NCBI RefSeq assembly: GCF_021495345.1
Contig: NZ_CP099397.1
Coordinates: forward strand, 806,001 to 870,000
DNA from: Pseudomonas hydrolytica
Lineage (GTDB): Bacteria > Pseudomonadota > Gammaproteobacteria > Pseudomonadales > Pseudomonadaceae
Direction: 5' to 3'
DNA length: 64,000 nucleotides
Shown: one piece after another, positions 48,029 to 57,087 of the stretch
Layout of the letters: every line of letters starts with the position of its first letter
Position numbering within the stretch: the stretch's first letter is position 1
The notes under the pieces: generated by a model
Told to the model about the DNA's origin: nothing
Seen by the model: the letters and a program-made list of their open reading frames with translations, nothing else
Databases searched by the model: none
Made by a program: the position numbers and the translations under genes

Positions 48029-48060
48029 GGCCGGCGGTTGATCCGCCCGGCCGATTGTTT
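48029..48060 (+). terminator. Terminator of cio operon
   Basis: GGCCGGCGG and CCGCCCGGCC arms (one bulged base) surround TTGAT, followed by GATTGTTT. It begins directly after the DUF2474 stop. Confidence 0.65.
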
Positions 48061-48097
48061 CCATACTGCCTGCTCTGCCGTATGCCGAGGAGGCGCG

Positions 48098-49540
48098 ATG
48101 TTCGCCCTTAGCGACACCCTGGAGCGGCGCTTCGCCGCGCTGAAAACCGCTGCCGACTTCCACTCGCTGCGTCATGTGCAGGAGCGCCGGGAGTCCTACT
48201 GGGTGCGCCGGCGGGTCGCGCAGGCGCCGTCCTTCGTCGTCGATGCCGGCGCCATGCTCAGCGTGCGCATCGCTGGCGTCGAGGCCTATGCGGCCACCAG
48301 CGATACCAGCCAGGCCGGCCTGCAGGCGGCTCTGGAACGCGCCGAGCAGCTGGCCCGTGCGCTGGCCGGACACAACCTGCTGGATTTCGGCGATCTGCCG
48401 CAGCCTGCCGAGCGGGCCGATGACGTGATGCCCGGCTACCAGCAGCCGCAGGCCAGCGCCGCGCACTGGTTCGAGCTGCTGATGGCCGAGTCGGCGCGCC
48501 TTCCCGGCGACACGCGGCTGGTGGACAGCCACATCGGCCTGACCTTTACCGCTCACGAGCAGATCTACCTCAACAGCGCCGGTGCCTGCCTGCGCCGTGC
48601 CCAGCGCTACGTCTTCCCGCAGGTCGGCGTGACCGCCAGCGACGGGCATGACAGTCAGAGCCGCAGCTTCGGCGGCACTCATCTGGCGCGCCAGGGCGGT
48701 GCCGAGGTGCTCGATCAGCTGGGCGTGATCGGCAGCGCCAGCCGTATCGCCGACGAGGCGCTGCAACTGCTGCTGGCGCCCAATACCCCGAGTGGCCCGC
48801 GCGATCTGCTGGTGATGCCCGATCAGATGATCCTGCAGATTCACGAGTCCATCGGCCATCCGCTGGAGCTGGACCGCATCCTCGGTGACGAGCGCAATTT
48901 CGCCGGCACCAGCTTCATCCGTCAGGAAGATTTCGGTCATTACCCATACGGCTCGCCGCTGCTCAACGTGACCTTCGACCCGACACTGCCCGGCGAGCTG
49001 GCCAGCTACAGCCATGACGATGACGGCAGCCCGGCGCAGCGCGAATACCTGATCCGCGATGGCATTCTCCAGCGCCCGCTCGGCGGCGCGCTGTCGCAAT
49101 GGCGCAGCGGCCTGCCGGGCGTGGCCAACAGCCGCGCCTGCAGCTGGAACCGGCCGCCCATCGACCGCATGGCCAATCTCAATCTGGAGCCGGACGACAA
49201 GAGCCTGGCCGAGCTGATCGGCGGCATCGAGCGCGGCATCCTGATGAGCAACAACCGCTCCTGGTCGATCGACGATGCGCGTAACAAATTCCAGTTCGGC
49301 TGCGAGTGGGGCCAACTGATCGAGAACGGCGAACTGAAGGGCGTGGTGAAGAACCCCAACTACCGCGGCATCAGCGCGCAGTTCTGGCGGGGCCTCAAGG
49401 CGGTGGGCGATGCCAGCACCTTCGAGATACTGGGCACGCCCTACTGCGGCAAGGGCGAGCCGAATCAGGTGATTCGTGTCGGGCATGCCTCGCCAGCCTG
49501 CGTATTCGCCGATATCGACGTTTTCGGAGGGGCCGCCTGA
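48098..49540 (+). CDS. TldD/PmbA family metalloprotease with HExxxH
   Basis: The 480-residue protein contains HESIGHPLELDRILGDE, the HExxxH zinc motif of TldD. The start MFALSDTLERRF has GAGGAGG upstream. TldD-type proteins form a heterodimer with a partner lacking the zinc motif and cut unfolded or modified peptides, such as microcin B17, CcdA or RiPP leaders (family knowledge). Its TGA overlaps the ATG of the partner gene (TGATG). This is probably a paralogue of the housekeeping TldD, judged by length and divergent N-terminus; the substrate is unknown. Confidence 0.88.
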   Translation: MFALSDTLERRFAALKTAADFHSLRHVQERRESYWVRRRVAQAPSFVVDAGAMLSVRIAGVEAYAATSDTSQAGLQAALERAEQLARALAGHNLLDFGDLPQPAERADDVMPGYQQPQASAAHWFELLMAESARLPGDTRLVDSHIGLTFTAHEQIYLNSAGACLRRAQRYVFPQVGVTASDGHDSQSRSFGGTHLARQGGAEVLDQLGVIGSASRIADEALQLLLAPNTPSGPRDLLVMPDQMILQIHESIGHPLELDRILGDERNFAGTSFIRQEDFGHYPYGSPLLNVTFDPTLPGELASYSHDDDGSPAQREYLIRDGILQRPLGGALSQWRSGLPGVANSRACSWNRPPIDRMANLNLEPDDKSLAELIGGIERGILMSNNRSWSIDDARNKFQFGCEWGQLIENGELKGVVKNPNYRGISAQFWRGLKAVGDASTFEILGTPYCGKGEPNQVIRVGHASPACVFADIDVFGGAA

Positions 49541-50859
49541 TGAACGCACGTCAGCATTTCTGCGAGTTGCTGGCTCATCTGCAGGCGCAGGTCGCCGGCG
49601 AGGAGGGCTTCACCCTGGCCTACAGCGCCGAGCAGTCCGGCTTTGTCCGCTTCAACCACGGGCGGGTGCGCCAGGCCGGGCAGGTGCAGCAGTCGTACGT
49701 GACCCTGGCGCTGTACCAGAGCCAGCGCCACGCCGAGAGCCGGCTGGCGCTCGGCGGCACGCTCGAGGAAGACCTGCCGCGCCTACAGCAGGCCCTGCAA
49801 CAGCTGCGCGCCGTGCTGCCGACGTTGAACGACGACCCCTATCTGCGCCTGAACCGCGAAGCCTGGCGCAGCGAGCTGGCGGTCGAGGCCTCGCTGCCCG
49901 ACAGCGCGGCCATGGCGCAGCAGATCGTCAGCGCCGCCAGCGGTCTGGATCTGGTCGGCTTTCTTGCCGTCGGGCCGCAGTACCAGGGCTTCGCCAGTTC
50001 CTGGGGCGCGTTCGGCTGGTATGCCGCCAGCAGTTTCAACCTCGAATTCAGCCTGTTCCATGACAACGGCCAGGCGGTGAAAAGCGCCTATGCCGGCGAG
50101 CAGTGGGACGTCCAGGCGTTCGCCCGCAAGCTCGAGGACGCGCGGCAGCAGCTGGCCTATCTCGGCCGCCCGGCCAAGGCCTTGCAGCCCGGGGCTTATC
50201 GGGCCTACCTGGCGCCGGCTGCGCTGGAGGAGCTGATCAGCCTGTGTTGCTGGGGTTTCGGCGCGCAGGCGCTGGCCTCGGGTGGCAGCCCCCTGCAGCG
50301 TCTGTTCAGCGGCAAGGCCGAGCTCAGCTCACAGGTGGTCATTGAAGAGCGTATCGAAGGCGGCCTGGCGCCGGCGTTTACTGCCGAAGGACCGCGCCAG
50401 GCGCTGCGCCTGGTCAGCCAGGGCCGGCCCGGCGAGCGCCTGGTCAGTTCGCGTAGCGCCGCCGAATACGGCCTGATCGCCAATGGCGCCTGCAGCGGCG
50501 AGTATCCGCTGTCCCTGCGCATGCACGGTGGCGAGCTGGACGAGCAGGACGTTCTGCAGCGGTTGGGCAGTGGTCTGTATATCGGCAACCTATGGTACGG
50601 CAACTTCTCCGATCTGCCGGCCGCCCGCCTGACCGGCATGACCCGCTTCGCCACCTTCTGGATCGAGGATGGGCAGATCCAGGCGCCGGTCAACACCATG
50701 CGCTTCGACGACTCGCTGTTCGATGTGCTCGGCGCGCAGCTCGAAGCCCTGACCCGCGAGCCCGAACTGCTGCTGCCCGGCGGCACCTACGGCGCCCGGC
50801 AGACCGGCTCGATGGCGCTGCCGGGGGCATTGCTGTCGCGCTTTACCCTGACCTTGTAG
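49540..50859 (+). CDS. TldE/PmbA-like partner protein
   Basis: The 439-residue protein starts MNARQHFCELLAHLQAQ at the base overlapping the TldD-like stop. It has the PmbA/TldE fold by pattern (SGFVRFNHGRVRQAG, AYSAEQ; C-terminal NTMRFDDSLFDVLGAQLEAL) and lacks HExxxH, as TldE subunits do. It should pair with the preceding protein to make the active protease. It converges with rlmG, leaving only five bases between stops. No frameshift is seen. Confidence 0.88.
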   Translation: MNARQHFCELLAHLQAQVAGEEGFTLAYSAEQSGFVRFNHGRVRQAGQVQQSYVTLALYQSQRHAESRLALGGTLEEDLPRLQQALQQLRAVLPTLNDDPYLRLNREAWRSELAVEASLPDSAAMAQQIVSAASGLDLVGFLAVGPQYQGFASSWGAFGWYAASSFNLEFSLFHDNGQAVKSAYAGEQWDVQAFARKLEDARQQLAYLGRPAKALQPGAYRAYLAPAALEELISLCCWGFGAQALASGGSPLQRLFSGKAELSSQVVIEERIEGGLAPAFTAEGPRQALRLVSQGRPGERLVSSRSAAEYGLIANGACSGEYPLSLRMHGGELDEQDVLQRLGSGLYIGNLWYGNFSDLPAARLTGMTRFATFWIEDGQIQAPVNTMRFDDSLFDVLGAQLEALTREPELLLPGGTYGARQTGSMALPGALLSRFTLTL

Positions 50860-50864
50860 GCGGC

Positions 50865-51989
50865 CTACTTGCTCGCCTTGAGCACCACGAACTTGGGGTT
50901 GGCCGCCACCTGCTCGACACCGCGAAACAAGCGCGCCAGCTTGGCGTGATAGCCCAGGTGGCGGTTGCCGACTATCCACAGTTCGCCGCCGGTCACCAGC
51001 GCCGCGCGGGCCTGCTGGAACATGCGCCAGGCGAGAAAATCACCGACCACCTGCTGCTGGTGAAACGGCGGATTGCACAGCACCAGGTCCAGCGAGCCGG
51101 CCGGTTGCTCGGCCAGACCGTCGCCGGCACGGATGGTCGCCGGTCGCTCGCCCAGCGCCGCTGCCCAGTTTTCCCGCGCCGACTGCACGGCCATGTATGA
51201 CTCGTCCACCAGGGTCAGCTGCGCCTGTGGGCTGCCCAGGGCGTAGACGATGCCGAGCACGCCGTTGCCGCACCCCAGGTCGGCGACGCGGCGCGCGTCG
51301 AGGTGCCGCGGCAGGTGTGGCAGAAACGCGCGGGTGCCGATATCCAGACCGTCGCGGCAGAACACGTTGGCGTGGTTGATCAGCTCCAGCGCCGGCTTGT
51401 CCAGCCGGTAGCGCGTGGGGTAGGGCGAGTGCGGCGCGGCTTTCGCTTCCGGCGTGGCCAGCAGCAGCCGGGCCTTCTTCACCGCCAGCGAGGCCTGCAC
51501 CGGGCCGATGTATTGCTCCAGCAGGTCACCGGCGGCGCGCGGCAGGTGCTTGACCATGGCGGCCGCCACCACCCGCGCTCCCGGCGCCAACTGGCCGTGC
51601 AGACGGATCAGCTGCTCTTCCAGCAGGGCCAGGGTCTTCGGCACGCGGATCAGCACCCAGTCGAACGGTCCCTGCGGCGTCTCGCTGCTCGGCAGGAAGC
51701 GCACCGCGTCGCGATCCAGGCCATTGCCGGCGAGGTTGTTCTCTAGGGCGATGAAGCCCAGGTGCGAATCGCTGCTGCTGGTCACCTGGCAGCGTCCGGC
51801 CAGCGAACAGGCGAGGGCGCCGAAGCTGTCGTTGAGCAGCAGTAGCGAATCCTCCGCGCGCAGACCCTGCTCGTGCAAATGATTGAGCAGGTACTCGTCC
51901 GCGGCGTCGAAGGCCTGTAGGGGCTCGTTCGGCTGGTGCGGCTGGCGCAGCAGCTCGAGGCTGGCAAAGGGCGTGGTGAAAATAGGCAT
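50865..51989 (-). CDS. rlmG: 23S rRNA guanine-N2 methyltransferase RlmG
   Basis: The 374-residue protein begins MPIFTTPFASLELLRQPHQP, the family start. Two methyltransferase-like halves are present: the N-terminal one is degenerate, while the C-terminal one has VADLGCGNGVLGIVYALG and the catalytic NPPFHQ motif. It methylates G1835 of 23S rRNA. Length and start agree with P. aeruginosa RlmG. The frame stays open upstream to 52709, but that part lies antisense to fpr and is not coding. ATG at 51998 is an alternative start; neither has a strong ribosome site. Confidence 0.9.
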   Translation of the reverse strand: MPIFTTPFASLELLRQPHQPNEPLQAFDAADEYLLNHLHEQGLRAEDSLLLLNDSFGALACSLAGRCQVTSSSDSHLGFIALENNLAGNGLDRDAVRFLPSSETPQGPFDWVLIRVPKTLALLEEQLIRLHGQLAPGARVVAAAMVKHLPRAAGDLLEQYIGPVQASLAVKKARLLLATPEAKAAPHSPYPTRYRLDKPALELINHANVFCRDGLDIGTRAFLPHLPRHLDARRVADLGCGNGVLGIVYALGSPQAQLTLVDESYMAVQSARENWAAALGERPATIRAGDGLAEQPAGSLDLVLCNPPFHQQQVVGDFLAWRMFQQARAALVTGGELWIVGNRHLGYHAKLARLFRGVEQVAANPKFVVLKASK

Positions 51990-52058
51990 GGAAACCATCG
52001 GTGTTTGCCGGTCGCGCAATGGGCGACACTGACAGCTGATTCGGACAAGGGGACGATT

Positions 52059-52835
52059 ATGACTGCCAGCGAAGACAAGTTCACCCGTCAGACGCTGACC
52101 GCTATCCAGGTCTGGTCGCCCAGTCTGTTCAGCCTGCGCTGTACGCGCGATCCCGGCTTTCGCTTTCGCGCCGGCCAGTTTGCCCGACTCGGCGTGCGCA
52201 AGGCGGACGGCTCGGTGGTCTGGCGCGCCTATTCGATGGTCTCGGCGCCGCACGACGAGTTTCTCGAGTTCTTCTCCATCGTGGTACCGGGCGGTGAGTT
52301 CACCAGCGAGCTGAGCCGTTTGCAGGTGGGCGACGAACTGCTGGTGGACAAGACTGCCCTGGGCTACCTGACCCTCGACCGCTTCATCGATGGCCGCGAC
52401 CTTTGGCTGCTGGGCAGTGGCACCGGTATCGCGCCGTTCCTCTCGATCCTGCAGGATTTCGAGGTGTGGCAGCGCTTCGAGCGCATCAACCTGGTCTACA
52501 GCGCGCGCAGCCGCGCCGAGCTGGCCTACCAGGCGATGATCGAGGGCTTGAGCGCGCTGGAGCACCTGGCCGAGTTCGCTCACAAACTCACCTACCTGCC
52601 GGTGGTGACCCGCGAGCAGGTGCCGGGCTGCCTGGGCGCACGCATCACCGAACTGCTCGACAGCGGCGAGCTGGAGCGCGCTGCCGGCCTGCCGCTGACG
52701 CCCGAGCACTCGCGGGTGATGATCTGCGGCAACCCGCAGATGATCGACGACCTGCGCCAGCGCCTGAAGGCACGCGGCCTGAATCTGAGCCTGAGCAGAC
52801 GGCCCGGGCAGGTTGCGGTGGAGAACTACTGGTAG
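52059..52835 (+). CDS. fpr: Ferredoxin/flavodoxin-NADP reductase
   Basis: The 258-residue short-type FPR has the FAD motif RAYSMVSAP, the NADP-binding GSGTGIAPFLS and MICGNPQMIDDL. It ends VENYW, closer to the FprB/E. coli type than to the AFVEK-ended FprA. It passes electrons between NADP(H) and flavodoxin or ferredoxin in oxidative stress or iron-sulphur metabolism. Ribosome site AAGGGGAC precedes the ATG. It is divergent from rlmG with only 69 bases between. Two DUF465 genes follow on plus. Confidence 0.93.
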   Translation: MTASEDKFTRQTLTAIQVWSPSLFSLRCTRDPGFRFRAGQFARLGVRKADGSVVWRAYSMVSAPHDEFLEFFSIVVPGGEFTSELSRLQVGDELLVDKTALGYLTLDRFIDGRDLWLLGSGTGIAPFLSILQDFEVWQRFERINLVYSARSRAELAYQAMIEGLSALEHLAEFAHKLTYLPVVTREQVPGCLGARITELLDSGELERAAGLPLTPEHSRVMICGNPQMIDDLRQRLKARGLNLSLSRRPGQVAVENYW

Positions 52836-52946
52836 CGCACCAGACTGGCGATCCGTGCCCGACTTTCACAATAGGCGCTGGTCTGCGAACTGCAGCTTGC
52901 CCAGCTTCAACTAGGCTAACTAGGGCCACTTCTGGGAGGGTTTTCC

Positions 52947-53189
52947 ATGCCGCTCGAACATCACCCGCTCAACCGCGAGTTTCCTCAACAGCACGGCGCC
53001 CTGCGCAAACTGATGCAGAGCGATGCGCGCTTTGCCCGTCTGGCGGAGGAATACGAAGCGCTGGATAAGCGCATCTACGAGATAGAGGACGGCCGCTCAG
53101 CCACGGATGATCTGACCCTGCAGGGGCTCAAGCTGCAGCGTGTGGGATTGAAGGACGAGATCGCCGGCATGCTGCAGAACGCTACCTGA
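52947..53189 (+). CDS. DUF465 (YdcH) small protein, first copy
   Basis: The 80-residue helical protein has the YdcH pattern: HHPLNREFPQQ, then EEYEALDKRIYEIEDG and LTLQGLKLQRVGLKDEI, a two-helix coiled-coil hairpin. Ribosome site GGGAGG precedes the ATG. Function is unknown. The second copy starts 78 bases after its stop and shares the EEYEALDKRI and LQGLKL stretches. The first lacks the cysteine tail. No clear ANR site precedes it. Confidence 0.9.
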   Translation: MPLEHHPLNREFPQQHGALRKLMQSDARFARLAEEYEALDKRIYEIEDGRSATDDLTLQGLKLQRVGLKDEIAGMLQNAT

Positions 53190-53196
53190 TCCACGC

Positions 53197-53210
53197 TTGA
53201 CCCGGATCAA
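53197..53210. promoter_or_regulatory. ANR/FNR-type box before second DUF465 gene
   Basis: TTGACCCGGATCAA matches the consensus except C for T at base five. Its centre is 41.5 bases before a start point near 53245, and a possible -10 (TAGGCT) lies at 53233-53238, the geometry of class II activation. It also overlaps no coding sequence. Confidence 0.75.
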
Positions 53211-53267
53211 GGGCGGGGCGATGACGGCGGGCTAGGCTGCGAGCGACATTTTGCTCAGGAGCTACCC

Positions 53268-53546
53268 ATGCACGTCGATCATCACCCGCTGATCCATGAT
53301 TTCCCTGAACACCGCGCCGAGCTGCAGCGTCTGCGTCAGGACGATGCACAGTTCGCACGTCAGGCCGAGGAATACGAGGCGCTGGACAAGCGCATCTGTC
53401 GCATCGAGGACGGCATCGAGCTGCTCGACGATGTCGCGCTGCAAGGGCTCAAGCTCAGCCGCGTTGTGCTCAAGGACGATCTGGCGAAACAGCTCAAGCG
53501 CGCTGCCGGGCACTGTTGCGGCTGCGGCAATGGTTGCCGGGGCTGA
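53268..53546 (+). CDS. DUF465 (YdcH) small protein with cysteine-rich tail
   Basis: The 92-residue protein matches the first copy over 70 residues (HHPLIHDFPEHR, EEYEALDKRICRIEDG, LQGLKLSRVVLKDDL). It adds a tail GHCCGCGNGCRG with four cysteines, absent from its neighbour and unusual in the family. The tail could bind a metal or be redox-active. Ribosome site AGGAG precedes the ATG. An ANR-type site upstream suggests induction at low oxygen. Function is unknown. Confidence 0.9.
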   Translation: MHVDHHPLIHDFPEHRAELQRLRQDDAQFARQAEEYEALDKRICRIEDGIELLDDVALQGLKLSRVVLKDDLAKQLKRAAGHCCGCGNGCRG

Positions 53547-53559
53547 CAGGTACCCACCG

Positions 53560-53583
53560 TTGCGGATGTGATCCGGCCTACGG
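53560..53583. repeat. Degenerate REP element
   Basis: TTGCGGATGTGATCCGGCC then TACGG resembles the CCCGGATGCAATCCGGG core with several changes. It lies between the convergent DUF465 and GNAT genes. Confidence 0.45.
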
Positions 53584-53585
53584 CC

Positions 53586-54080
53586 TCAATGCACCGGCGG
53601 GTTGATCAGATAGGTGAGCAACCCGTCCGCCTCTTCCTCCGTCCACACCGCACGCGGCGGCCTGGGCAGCTCGCTGAACAATTGCTGCCAGAACGCCAGA
53701 GCCACCGCGTCCTGCCGGTAGTAGCGCAGTAGCCAAGGGCTGCCATCGCCCATCAGTTGCTGCACCAGCGCGCGGCCGATGCCGCGGCGACGGTACTTTT
53801 TCAGGATGAACAGGTCGGCGAATTCCGGTGCCTCGATGCCGGGCAATTCGCTGCGCTCGAGCAACAGGAAACCGGCGATGAAGCCGTCGGCGAGAATCAG
53901 CTGCGCGCTCCAGCCGGGCTCCTGCCAGTAGCGCTGCAGGTGCGGCTGATGGATATAGAAACGGCCGTCCGTCTCGACGTCTTCCTGCTCCCAGTCGGAA
54001 CTCTCGTAGGCGTAGAACTGGTAGAGGTTGACGATCAGCGGCAACTGCTCGGCGGTGGTGGGCAGCAGTTCGATCTGCAT
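53586..54080 (-). CDS. GNAT family N-acetyltransferase
   Basis: The 164-residue protein has a GNAT motif A (ADLFILKKYRRRGIGRALVQQLM). The start MQIELLPTTAEQLPLIVNLY has AGGAA upstream. The frame stays open upstream through radA, but that part is antisense and not coding. It is divergent from radA across 94 bases. The acceptor is unknown; the family includes many metabolite acetyltransferases. Confidence 0.88.
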   Translation of the reverse strand: MQIELLPTTAEQLPLIVNLYQFYAYESSDWEQEDVETDGRFYIHQPHLQRYWQEPGWSAQLILADGFIAGFLLLERSELPGIEAPEFADLFILKKYRRRGIGRALVQQLMGDGSPWLLRYYRQDAVALAFWQQLFSELPRPPRAVWTEEEADGLLTYLINPPVH

Positions 54081-54174
54081 GGACGGTTCCTGGCGACGAC
54101 TTGGCGGGTCTGTAAATTTATCCAGTTGTTCGGTATCGTTCCAGCCTTCTTCACCCCGGCAGGATTGATCGGCA

Positions 54175-55536
<1,362 letters not shown>

Positions 55537-55552
55537 GTCCTTACGAATCCGG

Positions 55553-55575
55553 TGTAGCCCGGATGAAATTCGGGA
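55553..55575. repeat. REP-related element after radA
   Basis: GTAGCCCGGATGAAATTCGG followed by GAG matches the RAYT-linked REP core with A/T changes in the loop side. It lies 17 bases past the radA stop. Confidence 0.65.
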
Positions 55576-55646
55576 GGCTCGTTGACCCCGGCGCTCGTTC
55601 AGGCTGTGAGATGCGGCGTTCTGTCGCGAAGGCGGCCTGGTGCAGC

Positions 55647-55660
55647 TTGATCCGGATCAA
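55647..55660. promoter_or_regulatory. ANR/FNR-type box, perfect, before 50-residue gene
   Basis: TTGATCCGGATCAA is a perfect match to TTGAT-N4-ATCAA and a perfect palindrome. Activation from -41.5 would place the start point near 55695, 25 bases before the small gene's ATG; a weak -10 (CAGCAT) is at 55683-55688. Confidence 0.8.
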
Positions 55661-55719
55661 TAGGGAGCAAGCTTTCGACGAGCAGCATCGAGGCGTATTC
55701 ACAGCAAGGAGACGCCATC

Positions 55720-55872
55720 ATGTTCCTGTTCTTCGATTTCTTTTCCCGCGCGTTCAACTTCGATGCCAAGGCCGGGCAGTCGCGTGAAGCGCATGGTGAA
55801 GTGCTGCGTGTTCAGGCGCTTCGCCAGCGTCGCCAGCAGCGCAAGGCCGAGGCGGCGAAGACGCGCCATTGA
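55720..55872 (+). CDS. Small 50-residue protein of unknown function
   Basis: The peptide begins MFLFFDFFSRAFNFDAKAGQ, very rich in Phe at the N-terminus, and ends in a basic Arg/Gln/Lys-rich helix. Ribosome site AAGGAGACG precedes the ATG. It has no family I recognise. It lies between radA and the convergent mapZ gene (six bases apart) and has a perfect ANR box upstream. The amphipathic or membrane-touching N-terminus suggests membrane association; this is inference. It is shorter than many gene-finding limits. Confidence 0.75.
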   Translation: MFLFFDFFSRAFNFDAKAGQSREAHGEVLRVQALRQRRQQRKAEAAKTRH

Positions 55873-55878
55873 GGCGGC

Positions 55879-56250
55879 TCAGTCGTCCTCGCCGAGCGCC
55901 GCCAGCTCGCGCTCGAGCAGGTGCTCGTCACCCAGGTTGAGTTCCACCAGGCGGCGCAGATGGCTGATGGATTCCAGGTCGATATGGCGGCAGACGAAGC
56001 CGAGGTAATTCTGCTGGGTGCGTGTGAGCACCACCTCCATCTTCACCTTGGCCTCGTCACCCAGTTCCACCAGCGCTTCGAAGGGTTGATCCGGGTCTCC
56101 GCTCCAGTCGCGCGGCGTCTTGACCAGCAAGCCCTTGAGCGAGATGTCGTGCAACGCCGCCTGCCATTGCCGCTCGCCCTGGGCGATCACGGTGGGGGCG
56201 TCGAAGGCGATGCGCTGAAAGCGTCGACGCTCGTTGGCTGTTTCACTCAT
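55879..56250 (-). CDS. mapZ: PilZ domain c-di-GMP adaptor MapZ
   Basis: The 123-residue protein has the PilZ motifs ERRRFQR (Arg-rich loop) and DISLKG, with the [21 protein letters not shown]-terminal region that closely matches PA4608/MapZ. MapZ binds c-di-GMP and then inhibits the chemotaxis methyltransferase CheR1, altering swimming. The start at 56250 is preferred because AGGAG stands 8 bases upstream; ATG at 56256 is only one base from it. It is divergent from the DUF3015 gene. Confidence 0.92.
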   Translation of the reverse strand: MSETANERRRFQRIAFDAPTVIAQGERQWQAALHDISLKGLLVKTPRDWSGDPDQPFEALVELGDEAKVKMEVVLTRTQQNYLGFVCRHIDLESISHLRRLVELNLGDEHLLERELAALGEDD

Positions 56251-56328
56251 GCCCATGCTCCTGGATGGTTTCCCTCACTATAGCCAAGGCTGATGGCAAT
56301 GTACCGCGACCTGTTCCACCCTCGGCGC

Positions 56329-56339
56329 CTGTCGGACAG
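56329..56339. promoter_or_regulatory. Short palindrome CTGTCGGACAG before DUF3015 gene
   Basis: Five-base arms around one G, 77 bases before the DUF3015 ATG. TTGACA follows within four bases and may be a -35; the -10 is unclear. No regulator is assigned. Confidence 0.3.
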
Positions 56340-56415
56340 TAATTTGACAGTTGCTCGAGTGTCGCCAAAGCTCCTTATGCGGTTTCTATTACTGAATATT
56401 GCGGAGCAACAGACT

Positions 56416-56922
56416 ATGAGCAAGCGACTGCTGGGCAAGGGGTTGATCTTCGGTTTGCTGAGCATGGCCAGCGCAGGGGCTTTCGCCAATGCTGCCGGCG
56501 GTAATGGTTGTGGCTGGGGCAACATGGTGTTCGAAGGGCAACGTGGGCTCGCCCCGCACCTGCTGGCCACCACCACCAACGGTACGTCGGGTAATGCCAC
56601 CTTCGGTATGACCTCCGGTACCAACGGCTGCGACACCAGCGTGGCGATGGGCTACGGTGGCCGTTCCTGGCTGGCAATGAATGGCATGCTCGACTCCATC
56701 GCCGAGGACATGGCCATGGGGCAGGGCGAGGCGCTGGATGCCTACGCCACCCTGCTGGGCATCGAAGTGCAGGACCGTGCGCACTTCGCCAAGGTCACCC
56801 ATGAGAACTTCAATTCGATCTTCTCCGGTGCCGATGTCACCAGCGAGCAGGTGCTGGCCGCGACTCTGGATGTGATGAGCCGCGATGCCCAGCTGGCGCG
56901 CTACGTGAAACAGCCGGCGTAG
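56416..56922 (+). CDS. DUF3015 secreted protein
   Basis: The 168-residue protein has a signal peptide (MSKRLLGKGLIFGLLSMASAGAFA). The mature part has two cysteines near the start (NGCGWGN and NGCDTSV) and the DUF3015 pattern (FGMTSGTNGCD, GEALDAYATLLG, FNSIFSGADVTSEQVL). Ribosome site GGAG precedes the ATG. It is likely periplasmic; function is unknown. It is divergent from mapZ across 165 bases. An inverted REP-like pair follows its stop. Confidence 0.88.
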   Translation: MSKRLLGKGLIFGLLSMASAGAFANAAGGNGCGWGNMVFEGQRGLAPHLLATTTNGTSGNATFGMTSGTNGCDTSVAMGYGGRSWLAMNGMLDSIAEDMAMGQGEALDAYATLLGIEVQDRAHFAKVTHENFNSIFSGADVTSEQVLAATLDVMSRDAQLARYVKQPA

Positions 56923-56945
56923 GCGCTAACGCCCGCTTCGTTGTC

Positions 56946-57002
56946 GGTGCGCATGGCGCACCCTACGGCCCGCAGCGTTCAGTAGGGTGCGCCGTGTGCA
57001 CC
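56946..57002. repeat. Inverted pair of REP-like family 2 elements
   Basis: GGTGCGCATGGCGCACC then CTACGG (56946-56968) faces GTAGGGTGCGCCGTGTGCACC (56982-57002) with 13 bases between. This is the best-formed doublet of this family in the window. Confidence 0.8.
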
Positions 57003-57038
57003 GGCTGTATTCCGTACACGACAAGGAAATCTACAAGG

Positions 57039-57072
57039 CAAAAAGAAGCCCGCCGAGTTGGCGGGCTTCTTC
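57039..57072 (-). terminator. Rho-independent terminator after glyA
   Basis: AGAAGCCCGCC and GGCGGGCTTCT arms with a five-base loop, with TTTTT on the minus strand after the stem. It lies 16 bases past the glyA stop. Confidence 0.9.
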
Positions 57073-57087
57073 ATTTCTCGGTTGGGC

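Noticed and set aside
51990..52709. Upstream extension of rlmG
   Set aside because: The extension is antisense to fpr, has no conserved residues, and the RlmG family starts at MPIFTTPF.
52897..52910. Possible ANR site TTGCCCAGCTTCAA before the first DUF465 gene
   Set aside because: Only seven of ten half-site bases match and the key TTGA is broken, unlike the three accepted sites.
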